From the NCBI GenBank assembly GCA_027484685.1, contig JAIXSO010000059.1, positions 20,365 to 84,364 of the forward strand: a DNA stretch of 64,000 bases, read 5' to 3'. Source of the stretch: Bacteroidota bacterium (GTDB taxonomy: Bacteria; Bacteroidota; Bacteroidia; UKL13-3). This document shows positions 1 to 9,006 of the stretch, in pieces (the first letter of the stretch is position 1; each line of letters starts with the position of its first letter). The position numbers and the translations under genes are program-made. Below the pieces are notes generated by a model, which saw nothing but the letters and a program-made list of their open reading frames with translations, made no database searches and was not told the DNA's origin.

Positions 1-40
1 GCATATAAAAAGCCTCAATATGCTTAATATGAGGCCTATT
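1..40 (-). terminator. Possible hairpin terminator at window edge
   Basis: GCCTCA and TGAGGC form a 6-bp stem. Read on the minus strand, the stem is followed by a run of T. No minus-strand gene lies just upstream in the window, so its role is unclear and the call is weak. Confidence 0.3.
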
Positions 41-751
41 AGTAGCGTATATTGTTAATTGTAATTACAAAAAACAAATAAATAACTTGAAAATAATTTT
101 AAGTTTACTTTTATTTGTCTCAAATAAAATTGAACTCGCCTATGTTTTATGATGGTTTTTGGTATATTATTGAAATAGAATATATAAAAACGTATGAATT
201 AGAATTATACTTACATAACATTCTAAAAAATTTACCCCTTGTCCAATCTCAATATATAATTTAATCCTCGGTTGGTGTCCTCACCAATCGATTTGGAGTG
301 GAAAACAGAATCAGTCATGCAGCGCATCTCCTTTGTTCGGCAACTAAGTTATCTAATGGCAAGTAATCATTTATAGCCAAGAAGATGCTTCCAGCATGAC
401 CTCAAACTATGTTTTGTTCACATGGTGCGGGAGCGTTATCCTGATTCCGCCAAAGCGGATTAAGGAACTTTATAAGGTGTTTCGATTTGCGTTTACTAAC
501 GAACGTCATTGCGAGCGAAGCGCGGCAATCTCTCTGTGGGATTGCTTCGTGCCTCGCAATGACGTAAGCTATCAGCCGAAACGTGGTCGTTGAGCAGAGT
601 CGAAACAGAATATGGTAAGTATCTGAATTTTCCATGGTCCATCGTCCAAAAACTAAAAGCCAACAGCAAAGCCAAAAAATCAACCAAATATCAACACGCT
701 TTTAAGTGTCTAATAAAATACTCACATTGCAGCCAATTAATCGATTTCAAA
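41..751. other. Gene-free region with palindromic repeats
   Basis: I find no convincing gene here. The short open frames at 396-593 and 402-683 run through palindromic repeat sequence on both strands and look accidental. Contents: a small hairpin at 270-289 (exact copy at 56430-56449), a long palindrome at 503-565, a GTTGAGC...GTCGAAAC element near 587-606, and a TCCATGGTCCAT element near 631. The promoter of the response regulator at 752 should lie at the right end. Confidence 0.6.
503..565. repeat. Long imperfect palindrome (REP-like)
   Basis: The left arm begins ACGTCATTGCGAG (503-515) and the right arm ends CTCGCAATGACGT (553-565), an exact 13-bp inverted match. The arms continue inwards through GGCAATC and GATTGC towards a short centre. 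The element is more G+C-rich than its surroundings. Palindromes with CGTCATTGCGAG ends recur between genes in many bacterial genomes, so I read this as a dispersed repeat. Confidence 0.7.
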
Positions 752-2119
752 ATGAGTAAAATTTTAATTATTGACGATGAAAAAGCTATTCGCAATACCC
801 TTCGCGAAATATTGGAATACGAAAGTTACCAAGTAGATGAAGCCAGTAATGGCGAAGAAGGTTTAGAAAAGCTAGAAGTAGGTGAGTATGCAGCTGTGCT
901 TTGCGATATTAAAATGCCTAAAATGGATGGTATTGAGGTACTTACCAAAGCCCAAGAAATGGATGCCGATGTACCATTTATTATGATTTCGGGCAATGGC
1001 ACCATTGAAACTGCCGTTGAAGCTACTAAAAAAGGTGCTTACGATTTTATTTCAAAACCACCTGATTTGAATCGTTTATTAATTACCCTTCGCAATGCCA
1101 TTGATAAAAAATCGTTAACGGTTGAAACAAAAGTATTACGTAGAAAAGTAACCAAAACCCGCGAAATTATTGGCGATAGCCCTGCTATTCAAAACATAAT
1201 GAGCACTATTGATAAAGTAGCTCCTACCGATGCACGTGTGTTAATTACAGGCGAAAACGGAACAGGTAAAGAGTTAGTGGCTCGTTGGATTCACGAAAAA
1301 AGTAACCGTGCTAAAAACATGTTGGTAGAGGTTAACTGCGCTGCTATTCCTACCGATTTAATTGAATCGGAATTATTCGGACACGAAAAAGGTGCTTTTA
1401 CATCGGCTATTAAACAGCGCATTGGCAAGTTTGAACAAGCCAATGGTGGTACTTTGTTTTTAGATGAAATAGGCGATATGAGTTTGGCTGCACAAGCCAA
1501 AGTATTACGCGCTTTGCAAGAAGGAAAAATTACCCGCGTTGGTGGTGATAAAGACATAGATGTAGATGTGCGTGTGGTAGCTGCTACCAATAAAAATTTA
1601 TTGCAAGAAATAGAGCGTAACAATTTCCGTATGGATTTGTACCACCGTTTAAGCGTTATTTTAATTCATGTTCCTTCGCTTAACGATAGAAAAGATGATA
1701 TTCCATCGTTAGCCGAAAAGTTTATTAAAGAAGTGTGCGAAGACAATAATTTTCCTAAAAAAATGTTTTTACCGCAAGCCTTAGATGAACTTAAAAAACT
1801 AGATTATTATGGTAATATCCGTGAGCTACGCAATGTGGTAGAACGTTTGGTAATATTAGGTCAGCAGCGCATTACAGTTGAAGATGTAAAGAAATTTGCA
1901 AGCCCACTAAGTGCCCGCGAGGAAGAAAAAAATATTTACGAGCGCTTTAGTACTTTACAAGATTTTAAAGAATATGTAGAGCGTATTTTTATTGAAGAAA
2001 AACTAAAGAAAAACGGTTGGAATGTGGCTAAAACTGCATTAGAAATTGATATTCAACGCAGTCATTTATACAATAAAATTGAAAAATATAACCTAAAACG
2101 TGGCGAGTACATTGATTAG
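752..2119 (+). CDS. Sigma-54-dependent response regulator, NtrC family
   Basis: Two-component transcription activator of 455 residues. An N-terminal receiver domain (about 1-120) has the acidic pair D8/D9, phospho-acceptor D52 and conserved K102. A sigma-54 AAA+ domain follows, with Walker A GENGTGKE (167-174), the sigma-54 contact loop GAFTSA (214-219), Walker B around TLFLDEIGD and arginine finger YHRL near 299. A Fis-type helix-turn-helix closes the protein (about 417-449). I place the start at the ATG at 752, where the receiver fold begins (MSKILIIDDE). The frame is open back to 590, but those 54 residues match nothing in the family. No sensor kinase is adjacent, so the signal is unknown. 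A hairpin terminator follows at 2251. Confidence 0.93.
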   Translation: MSKILIIDDEKAIRNTLREILEYESYQVDEASNGEEGLEKLEVGEYAAVLCDIKMPKMDGIEVLTKAQEMDADVPFIMISGNGTIETAVEATKKGAYDFISKPPDLNRLLITLRNAIDKKSLTVETKVLRRKVTKTREIIGDSPAIQNIMSTIDKVAPTDARVLITGENGTGKELVARWIHEKSNRAKNMLVEVNCAAIPTDLIESELFGHEKGAFTSAIKQRIGKFEQANGGTLFLDEIGDMSLAAQAKVLRALQEGKITRVGGDKDIDVDVRVVAATNKNLLQEIERNNFRMDLYHRLSVILIHVPSLNDRKDDIPSLAEKFIKEVCEDNNFPKKMFLPQALDELKKLDYYGNIRELRNVVERLVILGQQRITVEDVKKFASPLSAREEEKNIYERFSTLQDFKEYVERIFIEEKLKKNGWNVAKTALEIDIQRSHLYNKIEKYNLKRGEYID

Positions 2120-2160
2120 GTTTTAAAATATTATCTTTACCTAAAAGGCTGTCCCAAACG

Positions 2161-2281
2161 CCTTAAAGTGCTCGTCAGTTCGAGCGAAGTCGAGAACTTA
2201 ATATTCACGTTTTCAAAACATTTCGACTTCGCTCAATGTGACAAAAAACGAAGAGGTTGTTCTTTTATGACAATCTCTTTT
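2161..2281. repeat. Dispersed repeat B, copy 1
   Basis: This runs from CCTTAAAGTGC through TTCGAGCGAAGTCGA, then the inverted counterpart TTCGACTTCGCTCAA, to a terminal hairpin. A diverged second copy lies at 3759-3893, and the esterase gene sits between the two copies in the same orientation. The inverted arms would fold into a long stem. Confidence 0.65.
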
Positions 2282-2290
2282 GTTTTTTAA
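2251..2290 (+). terminator. Hairpin terminator after response regulator
   Basis: AAGAGGTTGT pairs with ACAATCTCTT (one G-T wobble) and is followed by a T-rich run. It forms the end of repeat B copy 1 and lies 45 bases before the esterase start. Confidence 0.6.
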
Positions 2291-2334
2291 AATATGTTGA
2301 GCGAAAAACAGTTATTTGTACTCCATTTAAAATT

Positions 2335-3738
2335 ATGAAAAAAGCATTTTTATTCTATTTATTATTGGCGGTATGCAGCAACTTATTGGCTCAAGTTACC
2401 ATTAATGTTATATCAGTTCCAACCAATACTCCAGCCACTGACGACTTGTTTATAGCAGGAAATTTCAATAATTGGAATCCAAAAGATAACAATTTTAAGT
2501 TAACCAAGGTTGGCAGCGGATATAGCGTTGTTATTCCGGCTGGTAGCGGAAAAGCTGAATATAAATTTACGCGCGGAAGTTGGCCCACAGTAGAAGGTGA
2601 TGTAAACGGAAATGTAATCAGTAACCGCAGTTTTACTTATACCGTAAATGGGGTAGAAAATGTATCAATAGCAGGTTGGGAAGATAAAAAAAGTGGGGGA
2701 GGAGTAGCTTCTACTGCATTGCCAAATGTTAAAGTATTGAGCAATAATTTTTTTATTCCTCAATTAAATAAATCGCGCAGGGTTTGGATTTATTTGCCTA
2801 ACGATTACCAAACTAATTTAACCAAACGTTACCCTGTTTTGTACATGCACGATGGTCAAAATTGTTTTGATAAAACTACCGCCTTTGCTGACGAATGGGG
2901 AATAGATGAAACTTTAAGTAACAAACAAAACAATGGAGATAAAGGTTGCATTGTTGTAGCGGTTGATAATGGCGGAACCACTCGTTTAGATGAGTATTCA
3001 CCTTATAATAATCCGCAATATGGCGGAGGCCAAGGCGATGCTTATGTTGATTTTTTAGCATTAACCTTAAAACCTTTTATTGATTCGGCTTATCGTACAT
3101 TTCCCGATAAAATAAATACAGCCATGGCTGGCAGCAGCATGGGCGGATTAATTACCACTTACGCCATGTTTAAATATCCTGATGTATATGGTAAGGCTGG
3201 TATTTTTTCGCCTGCATATTGGTTCAGCAATCAACTTTATACTTATGTATTGAATAAAAGTAAATCCAATAATCAAAAATTTTATTTTGTATGCGGGCAA
3301 AATGAAGGAGGCAATATGGCCAAGTGGCAAGATAGTATGAATGTAGTTTTGCAGCAAAAAGGCTATGCAAACAATACTGATTTAATGAATGTAATTAAAC
3401 CCAACGGAACTCATACTGAAGCATTTTGGCGCGCTGAATTTGGCGCTTGTTACGATTGGCTGTTTTCTGACTTAAAATTAAACGTAAAAAAAAACGAAAA
3501 ATTAAATCCAATAATTAGTGTTTATCCAAACCCCAATACCAGTTCAATTATTAGTATTACTGTAAATGGCAAATTTTTAAATGGAAAAGTAAAAATATAC
3601 AATAATTTAGGAGCTTTAGTTGATGAATGTACCATGCAAACTGAAGGTTTGGAAATGAATAATTCTAAATTTCCTAAAGGAATATATTTTATAAAAACAG
3701 AAATTAGTACTGAATTATTTAAAGTAATATTAGAATAA
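2335..3738 (+). CDS. Secreted esterase D-type alpha/beta-hydrolase with starch-binding-like domain and T9SS tail
   Basis: 467 residues. Signal peptide at 1-20 (MKKAFLFYLL...LLAQ). An immunoglobulin-like glycogen/starch-binding domain of the CBM20/CBM48 type follows (about 21-105; IAGNFNNW). Then comes a putative esterase of the PF00756 type (about 135-380), with nucleophile elbow GSSMGG (Ser268) and a likely catalytic His360 (NGTHTEAFW). A T9SS type A sorting domain ends the protein (from about 396, VYPNPNTSS). I use the ATG at 2335 because it opens the signal peptide; the upstream ATG at 2257 lies in the terminator hairpin. Family members act on acylated carbohydrates or siderophores, but the substrate here is not evident. 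Copies of repeat B lie on both sides. Confidence 0.85.
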   Translation: MKKAFLFYLLLAVCSNLLAQVTINVISVPTNTPATDDLFIAGNFNNWNPKDNNFKLTKVGSGYSVVIPAGSGKAEYKFTRGSWPTVEGDVNGNVISNRSFTYTVNGVENVSIAGWEDKKSGGGVASTALPNVKVLSNNFFIPQLNKSRRVWIYLPNDYQTNLTKRYPVLYMHDGQNCFDKTTAFADEWGIDETLSNKQNNGDKGCIVVAVDNGGTTRLDEYSPYNNPQYGGGQGDAYVDFLALTLKPFIDSAYRTFPDKINTAMAGSSMGGLITTYAMFKYPDVYGKAGIFSPAYWFSNQLYTYVLNKSKSNNQKFYFVCGQNEGGNMAKWQDSMNVVLQQKGYANNTDLMNVIKPNGTHTEAFWRAEFGACYDWLFSDLKLNVKKNEKLNPIISVYPNPNTSSIISITVNGKFLNGKVKIYNNLGALVDECTMQTEGLEMNNSKFPKGIYFIKTEISTELFKVILE

Positions 3739-3758
3739 AAAAGAGGTTGTATTAATTA

Positions 3759-3893
3759 CCTTAAAATGCTTGTCAGTTCGAGCGAAGTCGATAACTTAAT
3801 AATCATGTTTCCAAAAAATTTCTTCCTATAAATTGAAATAGCTTAATGTTACAAAACACAAAGAGGTTGTCTTTTTGAGACAACCTCTTTGTG
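3759..3893. repeat. Dispersed repeat B, copy 2
   Basis: It matches copy 1 over CCTTAAAATGC, GTCAGTTCGAGCGAAGTCGA and AACTTAATA, then diverges where copy 1 carries the inverted TTCGACTTCGCTC arm. It ends in a perfect 16-bp hairpin. Confidence 0.6.
3857..3893 (-). terminator. Perfect 16-bp hairpin terminator
   Basis: 3857-3872 pairs perfectly with 3878-3893 around the loop TTTTG. On the minus strand a short T-rich stretch follows. It lies 15 bases past the DUF4249 stop codon, so it probably terminates the receptor/DUF4249 operon, and may also block read-through from the esterase. Confidence 0.75.
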
Positions 3894-3907
3894 AGAAATA
3901 ATATTTA

Positions 3908-4957
3908 TTATTTTATGTTAAAATCAAAATTAGTCATTTTGGTTGTGATGGTCATTTTATGTGATGCACCAAACCAACCTAATACTTTAATTTTTGAGTT
4001 TCCAAATGGAAAAATATTAGAAGGCACATTGGTAACAGGAGTTGCAAATAATCCTGAAAATCCACCACCGGTTCCATTGGTTAGTTCTGTTTTTAAACGT
4101 ACATAAAAGAATAGATTTTCGCGTGTAATACTATAAATTTCAGCTTTAATTGAATCGCCTGGATAATAAGCCGGACGTAAAGAAATATCATCTTCTACCA
4201 CGTTAATAGAACGTGCAACAGGAAAGTTAAACAATGCTTCTTTTTCCAATTGCGAATTTGGTGATTGATCGCCACTGTTTGATTCACTTACCGTTATTAA
4301 ATTATTTATTTTATCGTAATAAGTCCAACCAGTGAAACCCTTACTTTCAGTAAAATAGGGATTGCTTGCTACTGGATTTCGTTTAACAAAGTATTTAATT
4401 CTATAACTATCGCCCAAACCAGCAGGGTCTGATACTTTCATATCTACGTATCCCCAGCCCGATTTAAGCGGTCCGCCTGGTCCAGTTCTACCCACACTTT
4501 GATCATTTAATACCAATGTTGTTAAGCTAGTATCGCCATAAGTTATACATGGGCGATTAATTTTAGTAAATGAAATTACAGTATCGCCAGTTGAAAAACG
4601 AACTAATAAAATATAACTATGTAAAGGCTGTGGTTTATTGGTTAATGAAATATAATTTCCATTGCCTACATTCTTAAAAGTATCTACCACAAAATTTCCA
4701 CCTGTGGAGTCAATAACCAATACTGTTGCATCGTTTACTTTTGGCGTTTCTCCATTATCTAAATAGCCAATTGATTTGGTAATTTTAATGGTATCTTTTA
4801 TTAGTTTATTAGGGTCTAAAGGGTCGTAAACAATTGATGCATCAATAACAAATTGTGGTTCACCATTTCCTGCATCTATGTCAATTTTTTCAATACATGA
4901 ACTAATCATTGCCACGGCAATAAAAAGCATAAGGTATAATTTATTTATTGTTTTCAT
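3908..4957 (-). CDS. DUF4249 family outer-membrane-associated lipoprotein
   Basis: 349 residues. A lipoprotein signal peptide carries lipobox ISSC (Cys21), followed by the conserved IEKIDID start of mature DUF4249 proteins and a mostly beta-strand body. It lies 21 bases downstream of a TonB-dependent receptor on the same strand, the usual arrangement for this family, so it probably acts as the surface partner of that receptor, loosely like SusD with SusC. The ligand is unknown. Confidence 0.85.
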   Translation of the reverse strand: MKTINKLYLMLFIAVAMISSCIEKIDIDAGNGEPQFVIDASIVYDPLDPNKLIKDTIKITKSIGYLDNGETPKVNDATVLVIDSTGGNFVVDTFKNVGNGNYISLTNKPQPLHSYILLVRFSTGDTVISFTKINRPCITYGDTSLTTLVLNDQSVGRTGPGGPLKSGWGYVDMKVSDPAGLGDSYRIKYFVKRNPVASNPYFTESKGFTGWTYYDKINNLITVSESNSGDQSPNSQLEKEALFNFPVARSINVVEDDISLRPAYYPGDSIKAEIYSITRENLFFYVRLKTELTNGTGGGFSGLFATPVTNVPSNIFPFGNSKIKVLGWFGASHKMTITTKMTNFDFNIK

Positions 4958-4978
4958 TTTAGGTATTTAATATTTATT

Positions 4979-7399
4979 TTAAAACTTAAAGTTATAAGTA
5001 AAAGCAGGAATAGGTACTGCAAATAATGAGAATTGAACCAATTCTGTAATAGCTGGTGATTTATCATTAACCCTTGGATATACTGCAAATGCATTACGTC
5101 TTCCAAGTAAGTTATAAATACCAAATACTATTTCCCATTCATAAGTATATTTCATTCGTTTTAAAAAATTAGTAGGCATAATTTCTGGTTGTTTGCGCTC
5201 TTTACTTTTTACAGTGGCAGTTAAATCTACTCTAAAAAAATCAGGAATTCGAATATTATTTCTAGGTGCATTTGGATTATGAGGCACTTGGTATCCTTCA
5301 AATGCAAATTTGTTGGTTGGTAAATTTACTGGTGTTCCACTTCCATATACCACATTGGTATTAAGTGTCCAGCGTTTATTCAAATCATAACTTACTACTA
5401 AATTTAAATTATGTAATTTATCAAAACGGGTAGGATACCAGTCATTATTATTAATTCTATCAACTTGGCGTTCAGTTCTAGCCAAAGTGTAGCTAATAAA
5501 ACCTGTTAGTTTACCAGTATTTTTCTTTACAAAAAACTCTAAACCATAAGCACGGCCCTTGCCACTTAATATTTGACCCTCAATAAATGGATTCAACAAT
5601 AAATCAGCTCCATCAATATAGTCAATTTGGTTCTGCATATCCTTATAATACGCTTCCACCGATGTTTCGTAATCGTTTTTAGTGTTACCAAAGTTTTTAA
5701 AATATCCTATTGCTACTTGGTCGGCTATTTGAGGTTTAATATTATTGGTACTTGGTGTCCATACATCTAAAGGAATAGATGCTGCTGTATTCGAAATTAA
5801 ATGAACGTATTGGCTGGTGCGCATATAACTTGCCTTTAAACTGCTTGTAGAGTTTAATTCATATTTTACAGCTGCTCTTGGCTCCAGGTTAAAGTAGTTT
5901 TGCATCGATTCAAAGTCATCATATTTTTCAATTCCAGTTAATACTTTTCCAAACGAGTTAAATTCATTGCTGTAAATTTGTTTTTCGCCATTACCCAAAT
6001 AATGAAAAGTTGAAAAGCGTAATCCATAACTTACCGATAACCTAGCGTTAATAGTTTGGTCGTTAGACGCATACAGCGCGTTTTCTAATGAATATTTATA
6101 AGGCAAATTAATATCCTGACGAACTCCACCACTTACAAAACTTGCATTAGCAGGATTGAATTGGTAAAAAATGCTTTGACCACCAACATTGATAGTGTTT
6201 TTACTGTTTAAATACCAAGTAAAATCTTGTTTTAAACTGTAGTTAATAATGCGCGAAGTCCATTTAAAAGCATCTCTTGCACCTAAGTTATCAGTGCCAA
6301 TTCCATAATCGTAATTACTGTAAAATGCAGTGGTATTGCTAAATAATTTGCTTTTTATTTCATGGTTCCAACGTGCAGTCAATGTTTGATTTCCCCAATT
6401 AAATCCAAAAGTTGATACCCCAAAAACATCACGTCCCATATAACCCGAAAGGAAAACTTTATCTTTTTTACCCAAACTATAATTGGCTTTAACAGTTAAG
6501 TCGTAAAAATATAATTGAAGGCCATTAAAATCGGCATTTCCAGCTAAAAATGGCGCTGCTAATACATCACCATAACTTCTTCTTCCAGCAATAATGTATG
6601 AACCTTTACCTTTTTTTATTGGTCCTTCTAATGTTAAACGCGAAAAAATTAAACCAATTCCACCTTGTGCTGCAAAATGTTTTTTGTTTCCATCTTTTAA
6701 CCTCACATCTAAAATGGATGATAACCTTCCCCCATATTTAGCATTGATACCACCTTTAAATAGTTTTACATCTTTTACGGCATCAGGGTTAAATACCGAA
6801 AAGAAACCAAACAAATGCGATGAATTATAAACCGGGGCTTCATCTAATAAAATTAAATTTTGGTCAATGCTTCCCCCGCGCACATTAAAACCTGAGGCTC
6901 CTTCGCCTACAGTACTTACGCCCGGCAAAAGTTGTATACTTCTTACTAAATCTACCTCGCCTAAAAGTGCTGGAATTTTACTAATGGCTTTCATGTCTAA
7001 CTTATTGGTCGACATTTCAGTAGTTTTAATATTTTCGTTTTTCTTTTCACCAGTTACATTTACTGCCTTCAGTTCTTTGTTTTGAGGAACTAATTCAAAA
7101 TTTAATTTAAGATTATTAGTTAAACTTACTGCTTGAATATTAGTAACATAACCAATATATTTTACTGAAATATTATAATTTCCGGCAGGTAATGTAATTG
7201 AATAATAACCGTATTCGTTGGTTAAGGCTCCTTTACCTGTTTCTTTTACAATTACAGATACGCCAATTAGGTCTTCACCAGTTTTGCTATCGCGAACATA
7301 GCCACTCAGCACTACTTTGTCTTTTTGCTGGGCAAAGGAAGTAACGCTTGAAAATAGAATAATAGAATAAATCAAAAATGATTTTAGGGTAAATTTCAT
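4979..7399 (-). CDS. TonB-dependent receptor with carboxypeptidase-regulatory-like domain
   Basis: 806 residues. Signal peptide at about 1-23. An N-terminal carboxypeptidase-regulatory-like beta-sandwich follows (about 27-110; SGYVRDSKTGEDLIGVSV). The plug comes next (about 140-240; FNVRGGSIDQNLILLDEAPV and the KYGGRLSSILDV end), then an outer-membrane barrel to the C-terminal aromatic strand FTYNFKF. It is the first gene of a two-gene operon with the DUF4249 lipoprotein. It should import a ligand across the outer membrane using TonB energy; the sequence does not reveal the ligand. Confidence 0.92.
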   Translation of the reverse strand: MKFTLKSFLIYSIILFSSVTSFAQQKDKVVLSGYVRDSKTGEDLIGVSVIVKETGKGALTNEYGYYSITLPAGNYNISVKYIGYVTNIQAVSLTNNLKLNFELVPQNKELKAVNVTGEKKNENIKTTEMSTNKLDMKAISKIPALLGEVDLVRSIQLLPGVSTVGEGASGFNVRGGSIDQNLILLDEAPVYNSSHLFGFFSVFNPDAVKDVKLFKGGINAKYGGRLSSILDVRLKDGNKKHFAAQGGIGLIFSRLTLEGPIKKGKGSYIIAGRRSYGDVLAAPFLAGNADFNGLQLYFYDLTVKANYSLGKKDKVFLSGYMGRDVFGVSTFGFNWGNQTLTARWNHEIKSKLFSNTTAFYSNYDYGIGTDNLGARDAFKWTSRIINYSLKQDFTWYLNSKNTINVGGQSIFYQFNPANASFVSGGVRQDINLPYKYSLENALYASNDQTINARLSVSYGLRFSTFHYLGNGEKQIYSNEFNSFGKVLTGIEKYDDFESMQNYFNLEPRAAVKYELNSTSSLKASYMRTSQYVHLISNTAASIPLDVWTPSTNNIKPQIADQVAIGYFKNFGNTKNDYETSVEAYYKDMQNQIDYIDGADLLLNPFIEGQILSGKGRAYGLEFFVKKNTGKLTGFISYTLARTERQVDRINNNDWYPTRFDKLHNLNLVVSYDLNKRWTLNTNVVYGSGTPVNLPTNKFAFEGYQVPHNPNAPRNNIRIPDFFRVDLTATVKSKERKQPEIMPTNFLKRMKYTYEWEIVFGIYNLLGRRNAFAVYPRVNDKSPAITELVQFSLFAVPIPAFTYNFKF

Positions 7400-7637
7400 G
7401 TTTTGTGCTTTTTTTCGGCCGCAATATTAATGCAGCAATGGGTTAATTTTATTATTTTTAATTTAAATATTGCCAAAATATTGTAAATGGCTAACTACAA
7501 AAATTATTGGTCATACAAACTGATATAAGGTTTTTTATTCAATTTAGTTTTTGTATGTTTTCGTATTTTATAGGTGCAATAATAATACGATAACATGTTT
7601 AATGCAAGTTTTTTTTACGAAATCATACTTTTTTAAA

Positions 7638-7645
7638 TAAATTTG
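7638..7645 (+). promoter_or_regulatory. Bacteroidota -7 promoter element
   Basis: TAAATTTG matches the Bacteroidota -7 consensus TAnnTTTG exactly and lies 24 bases before the start of the MarR-type gene. Upstream at the -33 position there is only a T-run, not a clear TTG. Confidence 0.5.
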
Positions 7646-7669
7646 TAACGAAAGTTTTTTTAAAAATCA

Positions 7670-8335
7670 ATGAAATCAAAGGCTATTTTACAGCAATTAA
7701 TTAACGATTTAAGCAACTATGAAATTGAAAATGAGGGTAGTAGTGAATTGGATTATGTTGACTTTATTGCTTATTTAAGTAGTAAAGTACAATCAACTCC
7801 AACCGAAATAAGAAATTTGAGAGGCGAAGAGGAAATGTGGATTGATGAACAATACAAAGATTCACAGACTGATATTGTAATTTTTATTACCCTTTTGTAT
7901 CGATATGCCAAAGTCTATATAAAAAAAGCACTAAAAAATAGTTTGGTTCAAACTGCTGATGAGTTTTCGTATTTAATCGTACTAATGACACACGAAAGTT
8001 TAAGCAAATCCGATTTAATACAAAAAAATGTAATGGAAAAAACTTCTGGTGTTGAGGTTATTAAACGTTTAGTAAATAACAACTTAATACATCAATTTGA
8101 AGATAAGGATGATAAAAGAATTGTGAGGGTGGCTATAACTGAAAAGGGTAAATTCGAAATTATTAAACTTTTGCCTGAAATGGCTAAAGTTTCAAAAATT
8201 GTCTCTGCCAATTTAATACCAAATGAGTTATTAATATTAACTCAATTGCTAAAAAAACTTGATTTATACCACAATAACTTGTATTTAAATAAAAAGAATT
8301 TAGATCTCGATAATTTATTGATAAACAATAGTTAA
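7670..8335 (+). CDS. MarR-family winged-helix transcriptional regulator
   Basis: 221 residues, soluble. The middle part (about 95-175) has the MarR winged-helix layout: a helix with FSYLIVLMTHESLSKSDL, a recognition helix with EKTSGVEVIKRLVNNNLI, then the wing DKDDKRIVRVAITEKG. The N-terminal 60 residues and the C-terminal helices should form the dimer interface. It is divergent from receptor and neighbours, and followed by a gene-free stretch, so its targets are not indicated by context. Confidence 0.8.
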   Translation: MKSKAILQQLINDLSNYEIENEGSSELDYVDFIAYLSSKVQSTPTEIRNLRGEEEMWIDEQYKDSQTDIVIFITLLYRYAKVYIKKALKNSLVQTADEFSYLIVLMTHESLSKSDLIQKNVMEKTSGVEVIKRLVNNNLIHQFEDKDDKRIVRVAITEKGKFEIIKLLPEMAKVSKIVSANLIPNELLILTQLLKKLDLYHNNLYLNKKNLDLDNLLINNS

Positions 8336-9006
8336 TATGAATAAAATGGTTGGAGAGTTATTAAACGATAAATTAATAAACCAAAAGAAAAAACAAAGGA
8401 ACTAAGTGCTTGATTATTAAAAAGTACAGTTTCAATTGATGAATTGCTATCATTTGCAACTTAGGCTAAGTATTCTCCAAAGGCTATCTGCCTTGAAGCA
8501 CTAGCGTTTACTTATTAACAAAATGCAGCTATTGTTAATGAGTCTTGCTTCAATTTTTGGTACAATTATTTTAAGCTAATAGCCCCTTGTGTAAATTGGG
8601 AGTCAGCCAGCTTAATTGGTAATACTACTTATTTATATACCAATCTTTTAAATGTAGTCATTCAATATTTATGTTAAATATTTAAACACGATTGAAACGT
8701 AGTAAGATGAAATGCTACTTTTGCTTTAGGCCAAATTTTAAAACTTATATCCTAACATAATAAAACATTATTGAATGCTATTAAAGCTATTTTTAAAAAG
8801 AAGGAAAAAGTAGTATTCAAAAGATTTATTTAACTACCTTAAAAAAGCAGGTAAATAAGTAACAGATAATTTAAAAATCAGATTAAATTAAAATTCTTAA
8901 AAATTGCACAATTCTTTTAAGGTGATTGTAATAATTGAATAAGTATTACAAATCAACTTGTTTTTGATTGGTTTTTAACGACATTTGCCACGTTTAAAAA
9001 ATATAA
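8336..9006. other. 670-base region without recognisable genes
   Basis: It is very AT-rich and has frequent stops in all frames on both strands. The only open stretch after the MarR gene is a 22-codon frame at 8338. I see no RNA gene, long palindrome or repeat copy from elsewhere in the window. It may be a decayed gene, but nothing in the reading frames is recognisable. Confidence 0.5.
8958..8987 (+). promoter_or_regulatory. Candidate promoter of the nrnA-FKBP operon
   Basis: TTG (8958-8960), a 19-base spacer and GACATTTG (8980-8987) fit the Bacteroidota -33/-7 pattern with one mismatch. The -7 element lies 19 bases before the nrnA start. Confidence 0.4.

Noticed and set aside
396..683. Short open frames on both strands before the response regulator
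   Set aside because: They run through the palindrome at 503-565 and other repeat sequence and have no recognisable domain or start context.
590..751. Longer N-terminus for the response regulator
   Set aside because: The receiver domain begins at the ATG at 752; the extra 54 residues are unlike family members and overlap repeat elements.
2257..2334. Upstream start for the esterase
   Set aside because: It would place 26 unrelated residues before the signal peptide and starts inside the terminator hairpin.
3891..4106. 71-codon plus-strand frame opposite the DUF4249 gene
   Set aside because: It lies antisense to a well-supported gene and starts in the terminator hairpin; a shadow frame.
8710..8840. 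Possible small gene in the gap before nrnA
   Set aside because: Only fragments of about 20 codons are open, without a plausible start or promoter.
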